25,676 nt of DNA from Candidatus Zhuqueibacterota bacterium (GTDB lineage: Bacteria; Zhuqueibacterota; Zhuqueibacteria; Residuimicrobiales; Krinioviventaceae), in contig RQOI01000014.1 in the NCBI GenBank assembly GCA_003854995.1, positions 1 through 25,676 of the forward strand, given 5' to 3'. The translations under genes were made by a program, and so were the position numbers. Of this stretch, positions 24,325 through 25,676 are shown piece by piece. The notes beneath the pieces are model-generated. The model was given only the letters and a program-made list of their open reading frames with translations, was not told the origin of the DNA and ran no database searches. How positions within the stretch are numbered: the first letter of the stretch is position 1; every line of letters starts with the position of its first letter.

Positions 24325-24969
24325 ATGAAAAATTGCGACTATTACAGAACTCTCTTTTCAGACTATATTGATGCGGAGCTGGACGCTCCGGCGCTCTCTG
24401 CGCTCAAGGCGCACCTCGATGGCTGTGCCGCCTGCGCGCAAAGCCTGCGCGACATGCAGGCCGTCAAAAGCTCACTGGCGTCGCTGCCGCCGGTCAAGAC
24501 ATCGGAGTCATTTGACCTCCTCCTGCAGGCCCGCCTGCGCCGGGAGACGCGGCAGACGGCCAAGTCGAGGCGCTTTTTTCCATTCTTTGAGCTGAACTGG
24601 CGAACGCCGGCCTATGCCGCCGCTGCTCTCTGCCTGATCTTTTTTGGCTCGCTGCTGCAGCGTTTCGCCTCATCATCCTATTCTGCCACAAGCAGCGACA
24701 CGGCAACGCTGCTCAACGCCCTGCGCAACGACATCGCGGTCGAGCCGGGATATATGGTCTTTGTCGAGCTCGATACAGTGAACAATCGCTACCGGATCAT
24801 CAATTACGCCGCCATAGACAACATGGATTCGCGCAAAGAGTTCCAGAGGACGGGCGATGACATGCGCGCCTTGCCCAACCTGAGGGATGCGCCGCAAAAC
24901 GAGCCCGTATTGATCCGCACGTCGAGCCAAAGTCGTCCGCGCGTCCGCCAGGCTGAATTTATTTTTTAA
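24325..24969 (+). CDS. Membrane anti-sigma factor with zinc-finger (ZAS) domain
   Basis: A 214-residue protein. The frame opens at GTG 24307, but ATG 24325 is preferred because AGGAGG lies 9 bases upstream. Residues 1-40 hold the ZAS-type motif: Cys 4, then YIDAELDAPALSALKAHL, His 30, Cys 34 and Cys 37 (H-x3-C-x2-C). One hydrophobic segment (about 96-112, YAAAALCLIFFGSLL) spans the inner membrane. The C-terminal 100 residues would lie in the periplasm and contain a segment GYMVFVELDTVNNRYRIINY that I do not recognise. It would bind and hold the sigma factor encoded 14 bases upstream. Confidence 0.9.
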   Translation: MKNCDYYRTLFSDYIDAELDAPALSALKAHLDGCAACAQSLRDMQAVKSSLASLPPVKTSESFDLLLQARLRRETRQTAKSRRFFPFFELNWRTPAYAAAALCLIFFGSLLQRFASSSYSATSSDTATLLNALRNDIAVEPGYMVFVELDTVNNRYRIINYAAIDNMDSRKEFQRTGDDMRALPNLRDAPQNEPVLIRTSSQSRPRVRQAEFIF

Positions 24970-24983
24970 AGAGATGATGGCCG

Positions 24984-25676
24984 ATGAAAAAGAATGCTAT
25001 CGTGCAGTTCCTCCCATTAATCCTCATCTTCCTGCTGCCCTCATCGGCGCGGGCGGATGAGACAGATCAGCAGCTGCTGCGCTCTTTTGGCCAGCAATTC
25101 ATTCAACTGGTCAAAAACGTCGAAAAATGCGCTGTCGCCGTCGATGCGCACATGGGTGTGGCGCAACCGAGCCCGACCGAGCCAGCCATCGAGATGATCA
25201 ACTCGGGCGCTGGTTTCATATTGGACTCGAACCGGATCGCCGTGAAGAACAAAGTCGTCGACGGCAGCGATCAGATCGACGTCACCCTGTTCGACAAGAC
25301 CAGAGGCCGGGCGCGCATCGTTGCATCGGATGAAGATCTGGGTCTATCCTACCTTCAGATCGAAGCGCCGATCGACGCGCGCTATCAGCCGAAAATAGTG
25401 CGCGATGCCGCGCGCATCAGCGCCGGCGAGCCGGTTCTGATCATCAGCAATTCTCTCGGCATCATGCCTGCTGCCAGTTTTGGCATTGTCAATTGCCTGC
25501 GGGGCGACGGCATGATTCAGCTGTCCGCCGACCTGCCGGCCGGCACGAGCGGCGGCGGCGTCTTTAATTTCAACGGCGAGCTGATAGGCCTCGTCGCCGT
25601 GCAGATCGATCTCTTTCCGGACGAGCTGCCCTACTCCTCTGATCTGCTGGCCAGCGAGACCGTGCTGGTCACGCCC
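24984..25676 (+). CDS. Exported HtrA/DegP-like trypsin-fold protein, likely catalytically impaired, truncated by window edge
   Basis: The first 231 codons are present; the gene runs off the right edge. A signal peptide (about 1-24, ending SARA) is followed by a trypsin-like beta barrel alignable by eye with DegP: GAGFILDSNRIAV, KNKVVDGSDQIDVTL, RARIVASDEDLGLSYLQI and LPAGTSGGGVFNFNGELIGLV. In active HtrA proteins the first catalytic residue sits in NNHVV and the second in TDIALL. Here they read KNKVV (Lys 90 for His) and LGLSYL (Gly 120 for Asp). The nucleophile region GTSGGG keeps Ser 189. So Ser is kept but His and Asp are lost. PDZ domains, if any, lie beyond the edge. The start is 14 bases after the anti-sigma gene, so it is probably part of the same operon. 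Classical DegP homologues degrade misfolded periplasmic proteins; this one may instead bind them as a sensor or chaperone. Confidence 0.8.
   Translation, partial: MKKNAIVQFLPLILIFLLPSSARADETDQQLLRSFGQQFIQLVKNVEKCAVAVDAHMGVAQPSPTEPAIEMINSGAGFILDSNRIAVKNKVVDGSDQIDVTLFDKTRGRARIVASDEDLGLSYLQIEAPIDARYQPKIVRDAARISAGEPVLIISNSLGIMPAASFGIVNCLRGDGMIQLSADLPAGTSGGGVFNFNGELIGLVAVQIDLFPDELPYSSDLLASETVLVTP

Overview
The window looks like a piece of a bacterial chromosome of moderate GC content (mid-50s percent by eye). It is densely coded, with no gene-free stretch longer than about 160 bases, and I see no tRNA, rRNA, CRISPR array, IS element or phage gene. The gene content points to the Fibrobacterota-Chlorobiota-Bacteroidota (FCB) side of the tree, perhaps an uncultured lineage near Calditrichota or KSB1. 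The pointers are a PorX-type response regulator with a PglZ domain, an exported GFO/IDH/MocA oxidoreductase of the 'TLDPGHFHA' type, twin-arginine sugar isomerase lipoproteins, a BACON-like lipoprotein with a Ser-Gly-Thr-Gly-Pro tether, and many TTG/GTG starts with strong Shine-Dalgarno sequences. This placement is an inference; no marker here settles it.

Left part (1-4455). A truncated exported sugar isomerase and an orphan sigma-54 activator lie on the minus strand. Divergent from them are a second exported sugar isomerase, behind a near-consensus promoter, and a lipoprotein oxidoreductase. Together they suggest a regulated envelope-localised sugar or polyol module. A perfect hairpin with a T-tract (4421-4455) closes the minus-strand block that follows.

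Middle part (4466-10938, all minus). In transcription order: a eukaryotic/thaumarchaeal-type DNA topoisomerase IB with all five catalytic residues, a NUDIX hydrolase coupled to it by an ATGA overlap, a PEGA lipoprotein, an ABC-F ATPase and a two-repeat BACON-like lipoprotein.

Right part (11098-23656, all plus). Twelve tightly packed genes probably form one transcription unit: porX-like, tsaE, tsaB, rimI, accD, surE, guaA, glmS, an LpoA-like TPR plus periplasmic-binding protein, a small outer-membrane protein, uppP and holA. It joins tRNA t6A modification, fatty-acid initiation, GMP and amino-sugar synthesis, lipid-carrier recycling and DNA replication. GlmS, the LpoA-like protein and UppP together suggest supply and control of cell-wall synthesis.

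Right end (23714-25676, plus). An ECF sigma factor, a zinc-type membrane anti-sigma factor and a truncated HtrA-like exported protein form a probable envelope-stress cassette. The HtrA-like protein appears to have lost the catalytic His and Asp and kept only the Ser, so it may be a pseudoprotease. The most unusual items are the large topoisomerase IB, this pseudoprotease cassette and the PorX-led housekeeping operon.
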